From NCBI GenBank assembly GCA_037043015.1, contig CM073325.1, positions 15,603,001-15,667,000 on the forward strand: 64,000 nucleotides of DNA, read 5' to 3'. This stretch comes from Bryum argenteum. Taxonomy: Eukaryota; Streptophyta; Bryopsida; Bryales; Bryaceae. Below are positions 46,610 to 59,116 of the stretch, one piece after another. Made by a program: the position numbers and the translations under genes. The notes beneath the pieces are model-generated. The model was not told the DNA's origin. It saw nothing but the letters and a program-made list of their open reading frames with translations, and did not search any database. How positions within the stretch are numbered: the first letter of the stretch is position 1; the number at the start of each line of letters is the position of its first letter.

Positions 46610-48775
46610 ACAATTACTTTCGCATTATTACTAAGTTGATGATCATGTGAATAATTTTTTGGCTTAGATTGTCGAGAATTTGAACCAGATCAGTCTGCGC
46701 ATAGAATCTTTTCCTGGCCACCACAGGACTCGCGGAAGTAGTACCACCCAGAAAAGTACACCGCACTCGGGCACAAACTTCAACTTCTATTAAACATTTT
46801 CAACCAAGAATTTTTATTAGTACATTACCAGAGCTAATTAAAAGACTGAGATTATCTTCCTTTTTTTCGCTGCCCCGAGGACCCCAATAATTTCCAATCA
46901 CGGGGGGAGCTCGATCATGCGTTTTTTAAAATTTCCCATGGGTGCATGAGCTTATGCTTTTGCAGGCCACTGGTCCTGGCCCATAACAATTAGTCATAAC
47001 ATAGCCTTGATTACAAGAATGGCTTCAGAACAGTTACACTAGAATGAAATCATTATGCGGATTTTAATCGCGTTTTTTATATTAACCTAACCTGCCTGCC
47101 TTTTAGAAAGTAGTGTACTTTGCTTTTGAAAAGTGCCCTTTCTGGCCTTCTCTCACACGTATGAAAATTAGTAGCGGAAATCAATCAAAATAAGACTCGT
47201 CCCTTCCCGTATTTAATTAGGGACTAACATTCTTCGATTTTTTTTTAAAAAAATCCGCTCTTAAGAATTATTGTGCCAGAAGAAAATTAAACTTCATTTG
47301 TGTTACAAAATTTTAAAACATGTCTCCTTGAAGTCATTTGCACTGGATGATTAGAGTATTTGCCTATTTGGGCTTAATTAGATCTGATTTATTATTCTTG
47401 GTTGCTTATGAGCAACTGTTTTGATTTGCCAAGGCTAGCTAGGGGCTAATAAATACTTACAAAAAGATGAATGTTAATTTTCACCAAGTTTTTTACAGTA
47501 ATATATGGTCCGAATCAATTAGAGTCAACCATTACCTCTTTAAATTGGAAATAAAATTGTAATCCACATGTTCCACCCAAAAAGAGGTAAATAAATCCAC
47601 ATTGACATAAAGTATTAACAAAATTAGTGGCTCTTCATTTGCTAATTAATTCCTTCCCAAGTTAGTTAGTGGCTCTAGTATCATCTATGTAATAACAACC
47701 CTCATCAATTCAAACAAAACGGTCACCGACTAATTAACGAATCCGTAAAAGACATACCGTTTTCTCTCTTACTTTATCTCTCTCTCTCTTCTAACATTTG
47801 TATTATTGTCCTTCTTCAAAAACCACATGCCATATGTCGTTCACTTTGACTCAACTCAAACGGTGTTCATTCTCCTTGCTATGTATGCTAGGTCTCACCA
47901 TACCATTACATACATGTATAGTAAGGTGTTCAATTTTCACCACCGGAAATTTAATCTATTGGGAATTGTTACAAGTGCGAGCAAAGCAATTTTTGTGTAT
48001 GCATGGGAAAAAAGTCAATAGAAAAATCATTTGGACTCTTCTACAATGAGTTATAAATTTCTGCAACGGTGGTCCGTCCTAAAATGACACCCTATAATGT
48101 CTGCAGTGAGTACATGGTACTACTCTTACTTACTACCATATGTGCGTGCGACGTGCTCCATTTTCCACCACTCTACTATTAATAGGTTCACAGTTGGGTA
48201 ATTAAACTCTGAAGTTGTTTTTTTGCTGAGAGAGGCACGCCAGGGTTCCGGACATTACAACACAGAGCCTTAATGAGCGGATTGATTTGACTACCATAGA
48301 AGGGAATTGAAGTTTGGAAAGTTTTGGAAGGGCGGGGTGGAAACGGCCTGGAATTGACAATTGACCGGCCGGGGGTGCAGGAGCTACTGGTGCCAAGTGT
48401 GCCAAATTCATCAACATCCCTGAGGAAGGGCTGAGGAAGAGAAAGCCATATCCATGGCATCAATCCAGCAATAAGATTTCATGTCAGGGCACCAGTCTTG
48501 GGAAGTGGTGATCGATTCCCATGCATGGCCATCTGCGGATTGTTCAGGAATGTTCCCTCTGCTGCTGCTGCGCGAGCTTGCCTTGCCTTACTGGGTCTCA
48601 CCACCTGGGTCAGCTACCCAGCCCCAACAATTTTTGCTCAATCCGCATTAAAACCAGGACGGACGCAACTCTCAAAAGCTAGCACCAAACATTGCACCAA
48701 TCTGGTGGTCTAGCTACGGGGTAATTCATTCAAGAAAAAGCAAACTGTAAGTACATTGCACCTTCGATCTAAAAT
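46610..48775. other. Intergenic stretch, no convincing gene
   Basis: Mostly AT-rich. 48188-48720 has a more balanced composition with overlapping frames on both strands (91 codons minus, 71 codons plus), none recognisable. Confidence 0.4.
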
Positions 48776-49199
48776 ATCAGCATTGGACTATACGACTGTT
48801 TTTATGATACAGACATTGGAGTAGGTAGTAGTTTTCCCCATGCCATCAACCACAAGTCGTGATTTGGAGATGAAACACCGCCATCAACATTGGACTATTA
48901 GATTGTCTGTGGTTGGAGTGAGTAGATTTTTCATGCCATGACCTCGTTGAGTTGTTGTATGGAGCACGGAAAGACCAACATTGGACTATTGGATTGTCCG
49001 AGATGATAAGGTTATTGGAGTAGGTCACCGAGATTGACTAACTTCAAGCCAAGCCGCCATCACCCACTAGTCATTTAAAAGCAGCGGATAGGAATTTAAA
49101 AGATTGACATTGGACTATAAGATTGTCTGAGTAGCCAGGGTGTGGAGTTTGACTTGCGAGCTGTTTTATCCAGCCATGACCTTGAATGAGTTATTTGGA
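48776..49199. repeat. Degenerate tandem array around ACATTGGACTAT
   Basis: The phrase ACATTGGACTAT-(4)-GATTGTC recurs near 48886, 48979 and 49109, with a weaker copy near 48783. Between the copies lie similar 'CATGCCATGACC' and 'GAGTTGTTGTATGGAGCA' phrases, which gives a spacing of about 95-130 bp. Confidence 0.6.
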
Positions 49200-49206
49200 G
49201 CATGTA

Positions 49207-50142
49207 CAGTGGGGTACAGAAATAATTCGAACTGAATTTGTAGGCAGTTTTTGAAAAAACTTCGAAATGTGCCTACATACTCAAAAATGATCGGAATTGC
49301 AATCCGTAAAGGGCATTGGAACCACGTCAGAGTGTTTTACACTATCATGGCAAAAAATTGCTTCTTTTTTGTGCAAATGTTCAAAGAACTAAAACTCTAC
49401 ATGTTCCATCCACAATTGACCATTGTCGCTTTGTGCTTCAATTACAATGTTCATTTTCACTTGCAAAATTGATATGAGTGCCATAAGTTGTTCTTTAGAT
49501 ACTTGAGCTCATGCTTATTGAATCATTGATATGTTCCTTGTTTGTTTCTTGGGTAGGAGGAATGTCTTAGAATGTGCTTGTGACTATTCAATTTTTCTCA
49601 AAGCTTTGTGAAGCCATTCACACCACTAGAAATGTCCTACAAGGACTTAAAGGATGGTTTGATAAAGTTAGGGTGCTTACTTTCATAAGCTCATTGCCAA
49701 ACTCAAATTCTTTTAACATTCTCGCCGAGTTTAAATCAAAGTTCAATTTCACACCTTAAGTGTTGATTGGAAATTTATCACAAAACTACTCCAACTCAAA
49801 AGTTTAGAGGGAGCAAGTATTTTTGAACATTCAACAATGAGCTCAAGTATCTAAAGAACAACTTATGGCACTCATATCAATTTTGCAAGTGAAAATGAAC
49901 ATTGTAATTGAAGCACAAAGCGATAGTGGTCAATTGTGGATGGAACATGTAGAGTTTTAGTTCTTTGAACATTTGCACAAAAAAGAAGCAATTTTTTGCC
50001 ATGATAGTGTAAAACACTCTAACGTGGTTCCAACGCCCTTTACGGATTGCAATTCCGATCATTTTTGAGTATGTATGCACATTTCGAAGTTTTTTCAAAA
50101 ACTGCCTTCAAATTCAGTTCGAATTATTTCTGTACCCCACTG
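49207..50142. mobile_element. Foldback element with 306-bp arms, Tc1/mariner type
   Basis: Ends CAGTGGGGTACAGAAATAAT and its inverse, with TA directly outside at 49205-49206 and 50143-50144. The left arm is 49207-49512, the right arm 49837-50142, about 97 percent identical; the spacer is about 324 bp. Each arm contains the same 73-codon frame, a by-product of the repeat. No transposase is seen. A transcript would fold into a hairpin of about 300 bp. Confidence 0.85.
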
Positions 50143-50144
50143 TA

Positions 50145-50903
50145 CATATGTAAAGCTCCAAGCATAAGGAGTTCAAAATGGTATCGCGGAAAAAAGGGCC
50201 GCCCGGCCGGGCACTGTTTACCTCTGGTATGTAACGTAGTAATATGATATCTAGATGGCTCCTGAAGATTGGGCTCCATGCACATATTGGAATTGTTTAA
50301 TGGGGAGGGGAGCTAGCTCCCTCGGTGTTTGGTTGTGTGTGCGCGAGTCCCAAGGACCTACTAACTAACCTGGGCTGGCTGAGTTTCTGTCTGCAGGCAA
50401 GGCAGGCAGGCAGGCCTCGCTCTCCTCACCTCGGCTGCTGTGATCACAATCAACAAATTAAGGCTCCTCTTGCTGCTGCTCTGTTCTGCACCAAATCATT
50501 GTACTTCCTCTCGTGCCCATGCACTTTCATTGTCAAACTTGGTCACATTGACCAAATGATCGGGATATAAATCCACCTCTTGGGACATGTTCACACGTAC
50601 GTACTACGTCCCCGTCCGTCCCTAGGATGGATGCTTCCCATGTTTTTTTTCCCCTGCCTGCCCACCCGGCTTTTTTATCTCTTCAATCAAACAAGATGGT
50701 CAGATCTTACCATGTCATAATGTCTTGTCGCTGTAACCCGGCCCTGAAAACAACGTACTGCAGTAAGTTTGTTTTCTAACTTCAGTACAAACTATTAAAT
50801 CTGTCTAATCAGCAAGTTCTGTAAGTTCATTAGAGCTATCTTGCCATGCATAGTTTTACATGTCATATCAGCTTTTCATATTCGTTATAGAAACTTACTC
50901 TGA
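50145..50903. other. Unique sequence, no gene recognised
   Basis: More balanced base composition than the surrounding repeats. It contains short GGCA runs (near 50397-50412) and a palindromic GAGGGGAGCTAGCTCCCTC near 50305. No coding region is convincing. Confidence 0.4.
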
Positions 50904-50979
50904 AAGCTTAGTTACTGCAGTTTCCTCTAAAAGCTTAATTACTGCAGTTTCTTCTGGAAGCTTAGTTACTGCAGTTTAG
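50904..50979. repeat. 27-bp tandem repeat, three units
   Basis: Units start at 50904, 50931 and 50958 with AAGCTTA(G/A)TTACTGCAGTTT. The spacing is exactly 27 bp. Confidence 0.9.
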
Positions 50980-52772
50980 TCCGGTAGTTGAATACTGAAT
51001 CCCTGTCTCGAAGCTTTAGTTAGATTAATGAAAGTCTGATGACGTGAAGACGTGTTGAATGCGATCGATCGATCGATCGCATTGCCATGAACAGTAAGTT
51101 AAGTTGTGAAAGGTTGTTACGATCGCCTGGTACGTGCAGTATATATATACACAGAGCTGTAAACGAAACGTGTCGATGTAACGAGAAAGAACGTGTGGTG
51201 GAAGAGAAGCGTGCCAGTTGCAGATGCATTCACCGATCGATGTATACATCATTGATCGAAGGAAATAAAAAGTCCAGTTGACCGCGGAATCGAAGCTGGC
51301 CAGCAGTGCAGTGCTCAAGCTACACTATATAAATAACACTATATAGCTAGAGTAGTGACTTACAGCAGCTAGCTGGGTATACACACAATTGAACCTGCAG
51401 CAACTGTAAGCTTGCCTGCCTGACGCCTGTCTGCCTGAGGCCAGATGCTCCGCAGGCCTCTAGCTGGTGACTGCCTTGGATCTTGCAACTCACTTAACTT
51501 ATCGGTACAAGAAGATTAATTGTCGACGATGGCACGGCAATGGGGCGGTGCTATCCATCCATCCAGCGCTGGCCAGGCTCAGGCTCGATCTGAAGAAATA
51601 GTCAAGAATGTGCTGAGTCAAAGGATACCATGTATTGATCATCGCTTAATGAGATACAGCATCAGAATGGAACTCAGGCTTTTTTCCATGCTCTCATCAC
51701 GTCTAGCGAGCGACGGGCGCGCATGTCGAGGTCGAGGGGGACGAGCTAGCTTGCCTTTTGAACGAGCATGGTCTGATAATTGCAGACTAGACTGTTTTGT
51801 CTGGCACCAACTCACTGTGGTTGAGTGATAAGGGTTTCCATTCTGAGTAAGTGATGAGGGTGAAGTATTGATTTGGATTCTTTGGCATGATAGGCAACAC
51901 CGTCATAAATCATCCGCTTGTACAGTGCGATCGAGTACTGCTCACCTGCATTCTATCTATCTATCTATCTATCCATCTATCTCCAGCCAACTTAAGCCTT
52001 TGTGTATCGCTCGATTGAGCTAAAAATTAAAACCGATGACTGCACCGAATCTTCGTAGACCAGCCCTGCTTGGCTGCTTCCTTTCCTTTCCTTTCCTTTC
52101 CCTATCTGGATATAATCCCTTCCCTTTCTGAACAACTCCTTGCATTTATCTTCACTCTGGATAGGATGCAGACACCAAGATGGGTAAGTTCGGTATACAG
52201 AGACAGACTTTTTAATAAATAGGGAGATACTGTTTACGCAAGAATGTAGAAATAAAAGTCATCAGAAAGAGACTTTCAAAAGTCACCAGATCTGAACTTA
52301 TATAATGAATTTGCCCATCAAGCTTCAAAGCAACTGTTAGTACAACTGGAAGTGGTTGAATGACAAAGAATGAGACACGAAAATATCCCAATTTAATGTG
52401 CGGATTTTGATAGTGCGAAAGTCTGCTTTGTTGGGGCTTTTCCAACATTGTGTTGGGTTGGTGGATTGGTGATTTGTGCACCTGGGTTCCAGTTTTTTAT
52501 GTGATTGTGTTCTGGAATGTAAATACGTCGTACATGACTGCAGTATGTATATATTTATTTCGGCAGCAGAATTGAACTCCAGTGAGCATGCTTCCTGGAA
52601 CTGGTCAAATTTTTATTAGTGAACCACGTATATAAATTTGAGTGAGTCCGTGTTACTCGATTCTTATCACCTGTTGAGGATCGATAGCAATTTAGGGGTC
52701 ATGTACTGTACAGCCAAACAGTAGTTGAGTAGAGGTGAAATTTCCACGTGAACCCAAGTTCCAAAACATGAA
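50980..52772. other. Low-repeat stretch, possible transcription unit
   Basis: It contains a GATC palindrome (near 51063-51080), a TATATAAATA-type box near 51325-51334, and about 200 bp after it a 100-codon frame (ATG near 51529, stop at 51828) with no recognisable domain. Simple repeats: CTAT units at 51953-51982 and TTTCC units at 52078-52101. A non-coding transcript or a species-specific small protein is possible, but evidence is weak. Confidence 0.3.
51953..51982. repeat. CTAT microsatellite
   Basis: About seven CTAT units with one interruption. Confidence 0.85.
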
Positions 52773-52934
52773 ACACGTAATTCGTTATAATGGGAAAATT
52801 CAAATTATCAAATCGATCACAATTGAGCTTTCAGAGTTGAGCCAAATGTACTCTGTAGGTACATTTAGCTCGACTGGAGCTAAACCCCCATTTCTCAAAA
52901 TCAGTGAATGTTACCATTATAACGGATTACGTGT
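52773..52934 (+). mobile_element. 160-bp MITE with ACACGTAAT ends, copy 1
   Basis: Ends ACACGTAATTCGTTATAATG and the inverse of ACACGTAATCCGTTATAATG. An inverted second copy lies at 55828-55986. No clear target-site duplication is seen at this copy. Confidence 0.7.
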
Positions 52935-53156
52935 TCATAAGCAATTGGTAAGTTATGGACCTAAATGCTTAGCCAATTTCCTTGGATGATTATAGCAACT
53001 ATTTTATCCACACAATGGGAATACTTCAAATTGACCTAAAACTTACAGAAGAGGTATTTAGTTTAATGTGCTTCCTTATCACTTGGACCTTTTCATGTAT
53101 GTCAATATTAGCAGTCAAAATGTTGACGGAGGCTATAGTTGGCTCATTCAACAATT

Positions 53157-53492
53157 AGGGTTGGTTCACACTATGCCACCCAAGTCAAGAGGTCGTTGCC
53201 CAAACTCCTCTCATTCTTGGGCGAGAGGTGGAGAGAAGTCCATCAAAATATGTTATAAGTGACTTTGAGTATTTCATTGAAAAAAAGTTTGGCCTCGCGA
53301 CAAGAGTTTGGGTTTCCATTTTCATTGTGCGCGAACTCTTGTTGAGAGCTTATATCGAGAAGTATCAAAAAGGACTACCATGTAGAGACTTTCGGCTCGA
53401 GTGTGAAGGCCGAGAGGCCAAACTTTTGCTCTCCACCAATCGTGTTATTGGTTTACCTTCACCTCTCGACTTATGGGCATAGTGTGAACTGC
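53157..53492. mobile_element. Element with about 45-bp imperfect inverted ends
   Basis: The left end GGTTCACACTATGCC (near 53163) and the right end GGCATAGTGTGAAC (near 53477) are inverses, and the similarity extends inwards through an AAGT(C)AAGAGGT block. The first bases read AGGG / CCCT. No target-site duplication found. It abuts the TTAACCCC block at 53493. Confidence 0.45.
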
Positions 53493-54540
53493 CCCTTAAC
53501 CCCTAAAGGAAAGTGAGGCCCAAATTGGGTCAATTGAACTTTAATCAGCCTCTAGCTTACTATTTTTAGATCTCATGAAGTCGAAACCTTTTTCAAGCTT
53601 TATAATTTTCTCACAACTTTCTGAGAAGTCATCTCATGCTCCAAAATTCCTCATACTTTAGGAGATATTCACGGTCAAAGTTTGAAAATACAATTTGAAA
53701 TCTGCCCAAACTGCACTATGTACTCATTTATTCTCAAAATCTGCCCAAAATCAATCAAAAGTCAAAAACTTTAAAAGTTCACCAAAAATTGAGATTTTTC
53801 TTTTTTCCAGGTTTTTTTTTTTTTTTTTCCATTTATAAAAAATATAGTTATGATTTTTTACATGCCTTTTTAATTGTTGAAATTGGGCCTTTGTATTTGA
53901 ATTTCATCATACCTCCATGCGAAAGATCAAGCATTTCTTTAAGTTATATAGGTCCTATGAGGGTTTAAATTACATAGACATATTCCTTACTCACCTAGCT
54001 AGGAACAAGACTTCGAAGAGCCTCATGTCAACTTTCCTTTCAAAAATGGTTTTTCTTGCCCCCAAAACTTTACTTTGACATTTCACAACATGGAAAAAAA
54101 ATTAGTTATTTTACAATTTGTAATGTTACGATCTCACAAATAGTCTGGCATTTAAGCCTAAGGTTTGGTATACATGTTCTTGTACAAGTTAGGTACTGGA
54201 TCCTACATATAGACCTAACACTTGACACCAAGCCAGAATTAATCTGCCTTTGGTCATACATGTTGCCTTTAATCTGATTTTGCACCATGTTGATCAAATT
54301 ATAGGATTTTTTTTTTTTTTTAAATAATATTTGTTTCCATTATAAAATTTACTATTCATCGTTTCGTTCTACCAAGCTCCATTTTCTCACATTTACATTT
54401 GTATGCCTTCAAAATGGTGCACTTTGTAATATCACACTTCTACTATAATGTCACTCTTGTTTATTGAGTATCATCCATCAATTTTGTTTTCACCTTCAAA
54501 TTCTGCAATGTCACATGGTTTTAGGATGGTCATCCTAAAA
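53493..54540. other. Dispersed repeat related to 38285-39060
   Basis: Starts TTAACCCCTAAAGGAAAG at about 53493 and shares long stretches with the block at 38285-39060. A matching right end is not clear. No gene recognised. Confidence 0.45.
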
Positions 54541-54550
54541 GTCGTGACAT

Positions 54551-54608
54551 GCCATTTTTACGGAATAGCGTCATTTTTACGGAATAGTGCCATTTTTACC
54601 GAATTGCC
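54551..54608. repeat. 19-bp tandem repeat, three units
   Basis: Three copies of (G)CCATTTTTACGGAATAG with small changes. The same phrase occurs as ends of the two MITEs that follow. Confidence 0.8.
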
Positions 54609-54709
54609 ACTCTTGTACTTTGACGATTATCCACGTAAAGTTTACAACTCAAGTTCGGATAGGATGAGATGCTAAAAAATGATGAGAGTTTTGAAGGTAA
54701 AACAAAGAA

Positions 54710-55153
54710 CCTCAATTCCGTTAAAATGGCACTATTTTATGTGCCATTTTAGCATAGCTAATAAAAGTGCCATATTGTGCAAACGTGCCATTTTGCAAGC
54801 ATATTTTTGAAGTGAAGTTCAGAAGTATTGATGCCTACAAAATGACATATTTATTAATATCACACATGTACTCCATAACATCACCAAAATTTCTGTAATA
54901 TCACCAAATTTTCCATAACATCACACATTTTTATGGTTTTTGACCTTTGGACACAATAAAAGGGCAATAATTCTGAACGGCTGTTCAGAAACATTGCTCT
55001 TTTTGAACGGCCGTTCAAGAATATTTACCCTATCATGCATATGAGAGTTCGAAACTCGACGAAAACTCGACGAAAACCAACATCATTTTTTCCGTTTTAA
55101 GCACCCCTGAAAGCGTCATTTTAGCAGAATAACGCCATTTTAACGGAATTGAG
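54710..55153. mobile_element. MITE with CCTCAATTCC ends, long copy
   Basis: Left end CCTCAATTCCGTTAAAATGG; right end CCATTTTAACGGAATTGAG. About 444 bp. The interior shares the GAACGGC-GTTCA palindromic block and the 'atatttaccctatcatg' phrase with the shorter copy downstream. Confidence 0.65.
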
Positions 55154-55211
55154 TATAAAGAATTTAGTACCAATGGCTACAAGACGGAATTGGACAAAGT
55201 TAACAACTTAA

Positions 55212-55403
55212 CCTCAATTCCATTAAAATGGCACTACTCCATGTCAGAACGGCCGGTCAAAAACATTGTTGTTTTTGATCAGTTGTTAAGAAATATTTAC
55301 CCTATCATGTCAAAACTCGACGAAAACCAAAGTTTTTTTTCCATTGGAAGCACCCCAAAAAGCGCCATTTTACGAGAATAATGCCATTTTAACAGAATTG
55401 AGG
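55212..55403. mobile_element. MITE with CCTCAATTCC ends, short copy
   Basis: Left end CCTCAATTCCATTAAAATGG; right end GCCATTTTAACAGAATTGAG. About 192 bp, 58 bp after the long copy and in the same orientation. Confidence 0.65.
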
Positions 55404-55827
55404 TTACTTGCACATGAAATATCTCTAAGGTAGCATGCTCCAAAATAGAGCTACACCAAAAATAACTCAAATCTTAGATAAACTTAGTAGAAGATACATA
55501 AGAGCTTTGAAGGTTGATATTCAACATATGCAATCTGAACACCCTAGAATGTGCCATTTTGGGAAGACCTACCAGTCCAATTTCAAAAATTCATAACAAA
55601 TCCTACAAGAGTTCAATATTAATGATTCCAACTGGTCCAATCTTCTACTTACTTTGCCCCTCCCCACAAGTTACTTGCATGGCTAACTTCACGACAAATT
55701 TCAACACTTAGCTTCTTCCCATGCTCACTGCGAAAATCATTGTCATAGGGATAATATTAAAATACCTTATTACAACACGATGAAGATCTCCGCCCATGAT
55801 ACACTAATTTAGAATGATACACTATTA
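55404..55827. other. Intergenic stretch, no gene seen
   Basis: No coding or repeat structure stands out. Confidence 0.4.
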
Positions 55828-55986
55828 ACACGTAATCTGTTATGATGGTAACATTCACTGATTTTGAGAAATGGGGGTTTAGCTTGAGTCGAGCTAAATG
55901 TACCTACAGAGTACATTTGGCTCAACTCAAGCTCAATTGTCATCAATTTGATAATTTGAAAATTCCCATTATAACGAATTACGTGT
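55828..55986 (-). mobile_element. 160-bp MITE with ACACGTAAT ends, copy 2
   Basis: Inverse of 52773-52934. TTA stands on both sides (55825-55827 and 55987-55989), as expected for a PIF/Harbinger-type target-site duplication. Confidence 0.75.
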
Positions 55987-56136
55987 TTATTTTAGAGTTG
56001 AAAGCTCAACTTGTAACGTAGGAGTGCTTACACATTCTTAACAAGCAACTATCATATAGAGTTGCCTATGAATGTAAATGTGAGATCATCTTTTTCATTA
56101 GTTTTGAATTTGCATGTAAGTGTAAGGGTTTGTGTA

Positions 56137-56939
56137 TTAAACCCCTAAGCATCCTAAAACCCAAATTAGGTTTTTGCAATTACGGGCAACCATCTTGGAG
56201 GGGTTAAAAGTAATATATTTTTGCCAAAGATTTTTACGTGGTGCTCCTTATACAACAAAGTGTATGTGGTAAAATTGCAAAGTCAAATTCCAATTTTGAA
56301 ACCTTCATTTAGAAATTTTAGGTTTCAAATCTTGAAAGGGTGTTTCAAATTTTGAATTTGTTTATTTTAATAATAACTTCATAACCAAATCATGATTCAA
56401 GTTCCAAAGTGACCCAAGTCAAAGAGTTTGTCACTTTTCACAAGGGCAGCCTCCAAAAATTACAAAAATTAGTGCCTCCAAATATAGATAATGAAATGCG
56501 TGCTTTACTATATTGTTGTTTTTAGACCTTCTTCTAGAATATAATCTGTATGAAGGTCCAAAAAGCAAAATGAGTCTCTAAAATTTTGCTTGAGGGTACC
56601 CAACTTCATTATCTACATGGAGAAAAATATGCCAAATTTTTTGGGAAACGAACCTCAACTTGCCCTTGGCACCATTTGCACCATATAAACTATGTGTTCT
56701 GAGTAATGGCAAAAAAAGTTTGCATCAACTTTGAACGTTATAATCTCACAAATGGAGTAGATTCAACAATTGAAATTTTTAGCAATAGCTCAAAAACAAT
56801 AAGGTACAAGATCCTACGGTTGGAAATTTACAAATAGAGAGAAAAAAAAGTGTTACACATGACTAGGAGAGCAGGGGACTTAAAGAGGCAGTTTAGAGAC
56901 TTCTTGCTCCCAAAACAACAAGGAAATTCTAGGGGTTAA
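56137..56939 (+). mobile_element. TTAA-ended inverted-repeat element (g), 803 bp
   Basis: Begins TTAAACCCCTAAGC and ends CTAGGGGTTAA. The interior aligns with element (a) in the same orientation, for example the 'gtaatatatttttgcc' and 'caaagtgtatgtgg' stretches. Confidence 0.6.
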
Positions 56940-57215
56940 ATGTGGTCATATTATAATTGTATGGTACATGTATCCTAATTGTTGGCAAGATGTCACCATA
57001 TAGACTTTGAGTCCTTTCTTTCTAATAAATCAAATATATTTATGTATGGGCATATAAACTCATTGCACTTTTATACGTGTTATTAAAACAAAAGTTGGCA
57101 TACAAAAGCCAATGCCAATATAAATTTTTCTCAATTCTTAATGTATATACTGAATGAAATTTTGTGGTTTCGAAAGCAAAATTAATGCCTAATTGTACAA
57201 GTTGCAGTCCTATCA

Positions 57216-58121
57216 TTAACCCCTAAAAACCCAAGCATTTATTTTTTGACTTCCAAAACCAAAAATTCCTTTTTTCTACCACCTTGCTGAAATTGAGGTA
57301 TAGTTAAAAATATTACTTTTCTTTTTGTAATTTTAACCGTAGAATCTAAAATGTACCTACCATCAGTACTACCATGTATATTTTCAACCATTGGATGTGC
57401 ACCATTTGTGAGATCATAACGTACAAAGTTGGTGCAATAGTTTTTCTGGGCATTTATTGCGAGACATTGTCTCCATGATTCATAGGGAGACATGAAGATT
57501 GTTACTCCAAACATCTTGGTCATATTTTTTTCCATGTAGGTCATCAAGTCGGGTACCCTCATGTAAAAGTTTAGAGACTCATTTCACTTTTATGATCTTA
57601 ATTCGAAATATTTTTCAAAAAAAAGGTATAAAAACAATGATATAGGAAAACATGCATCATGTTAAAATATATTTGTTTCAAGAATAAATAAAACAGTAAG
57701 TAAGTGCCTTTACAAGTTTGTGAATTTTGTGAGAAAGAATCTTGACAAATTTTGAAAGAAAGAATTCGGAGATTGATAGAAATTGTGAAGTTAATTTTTG
57801 GAGGTTGTCCTTGTAAAATTGGTAACTTTTTTGACTTGGGCCACTGTGGAACTTGAGTAGACAGTGATCACATTCCAAAAAAGGGGAATTCCTAAAAAAG
57901 ACTAAATCTAAACTGCCCGTTTGAAACTTGAAAACCAACAGTTTCTGACTAGATGAAGGTTTCAAAAGTGCAAATTTTACAACATACACTTTGCAGTATA
58001 GGCAGTGCTCACCCAGTGAAAAAAAATCCTAAGCAAAAATACTACTTTTAAACCCCCTTCTTCTAAGCTACCCGAAATCACAAAAAGCCCACTTTGGTGG
58101 CCGTGGATCTTTAGGGGTCAA
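57216..58121 (-). mobile_element. TTAA-ended inverted-repeat element (h), 906 bp
   Basis: Begins TTAACCCCTAAAAACCC and ends TTTAGGGGTCAA (one change). The interior is the reverse of (a) and (g). It lies 276 bp from (g), so the two form a large inverted pair. Confidence 0.6.
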
Positions 58122-59116
58122 ATATATGTCAAAGTGAACTAGAGTTGAAACTTAATATATATACAAAATAGTGTGGCTACCTTAGGATGATTAATTTTTC
58201 ATAATTGTAGTACATGGGCATGCCGGAGTAAAAACTCTAAAGGAAAAGTTAACCATCATTCATTCTCTTACATAAATTCCCTTAGGCTGAAAATGCAAAA
58301 AAAAAAAAAAAAAATTAAAAAATAGTCAAATACAAGAAACTAAAGAAAGATGCGAAGAGACCTAGAAAATTTAATATATCTAACAAACGGTAAGATAGTT
58401 TACAACACAAATAGTATCACCAAACGAAATAGTAAGTTTTTCCACCATATAAAGAACATTAAATCATGGTACTAGCAAAAATCAACAAAAATAGTAATAA
58501 AAGCATATAGGAAGCCTTTTTATCTTTTTATCTCCAAATCAAAGGACCATTTAATCTAAACCATTTACGCAAAAAAGGAAAATGGAAAATCTAGCCCAGA
58601 AATCATGCCATAGTTTACTGTTCCGCCATATTTACAGGGGCCCATAAAATCAGGGGTGGGGGGGCTTTCATTCATTAGCAAATAAAAGGCCATATTTAAA
58701 AGGGATTTAAAATAACCAATATTATATGATGCGAAAGGGATCCGTGGCCCCACTGGAAAAATTTGAATGGGATTAATAAAAGAAAAATTAATAAAATTGC
58801 AAAATGTTGACATTTGGTGGGTTGCAAATATATCATTTGGGTGCTCCTATTTAGTAATTAATTAACCCCGAATCTTTGTACAGTGCCCTCTTTTGATATT
58901 TTTGAATTTAGAAGCATCTTATTTGATTCTTCTTGTAAAAGAATGAAACTCTGATTCCTCCATTTCCTTGTATGTTAAGCCCTTTTTGGGTTATGAGGAA
59001 TTTTTAAAAACAGTCCATTGAGCCTCAATTTGAGGAAGTTCTAATCAATTTGTTTACAATTAGCAAAGCCTAGAAGGTTGTTGGAAAAAATAAGAAGGAT
59101 AGAAAAAGCTTATAAA
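58122..59116. other. AT-rich intergenic stretch, no gene seen
   Basis: Contains an A run near 58297-58314 and nothing recognisable. Confidence 0.4.

Noticed and set aside
48188..48713. Open frames on both strands in a GC-balanced stretch
   Set aside because: No recognisable product, no splice or start context that favours either strand.
49251..50098. Two 73-codon frames with nearly the same product
   Set aside because: They are the two arms of the foldback element; the similarity is that of the inverted repeat.
50305..50323. GAGGGGAGCTAGCTCCCTC, similar to the miR159/319 GGGAGCTC core
   Set aside because: It is a short palindrome; neither the full microRNA sequence nor a precursor stem is present.
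50904..50979. Regular 27-bp repeat considered as a CRISPR-like array
   Set aside because: The units are contiguous without spacers and the genome is eukaryotic; it is a minisatellite.
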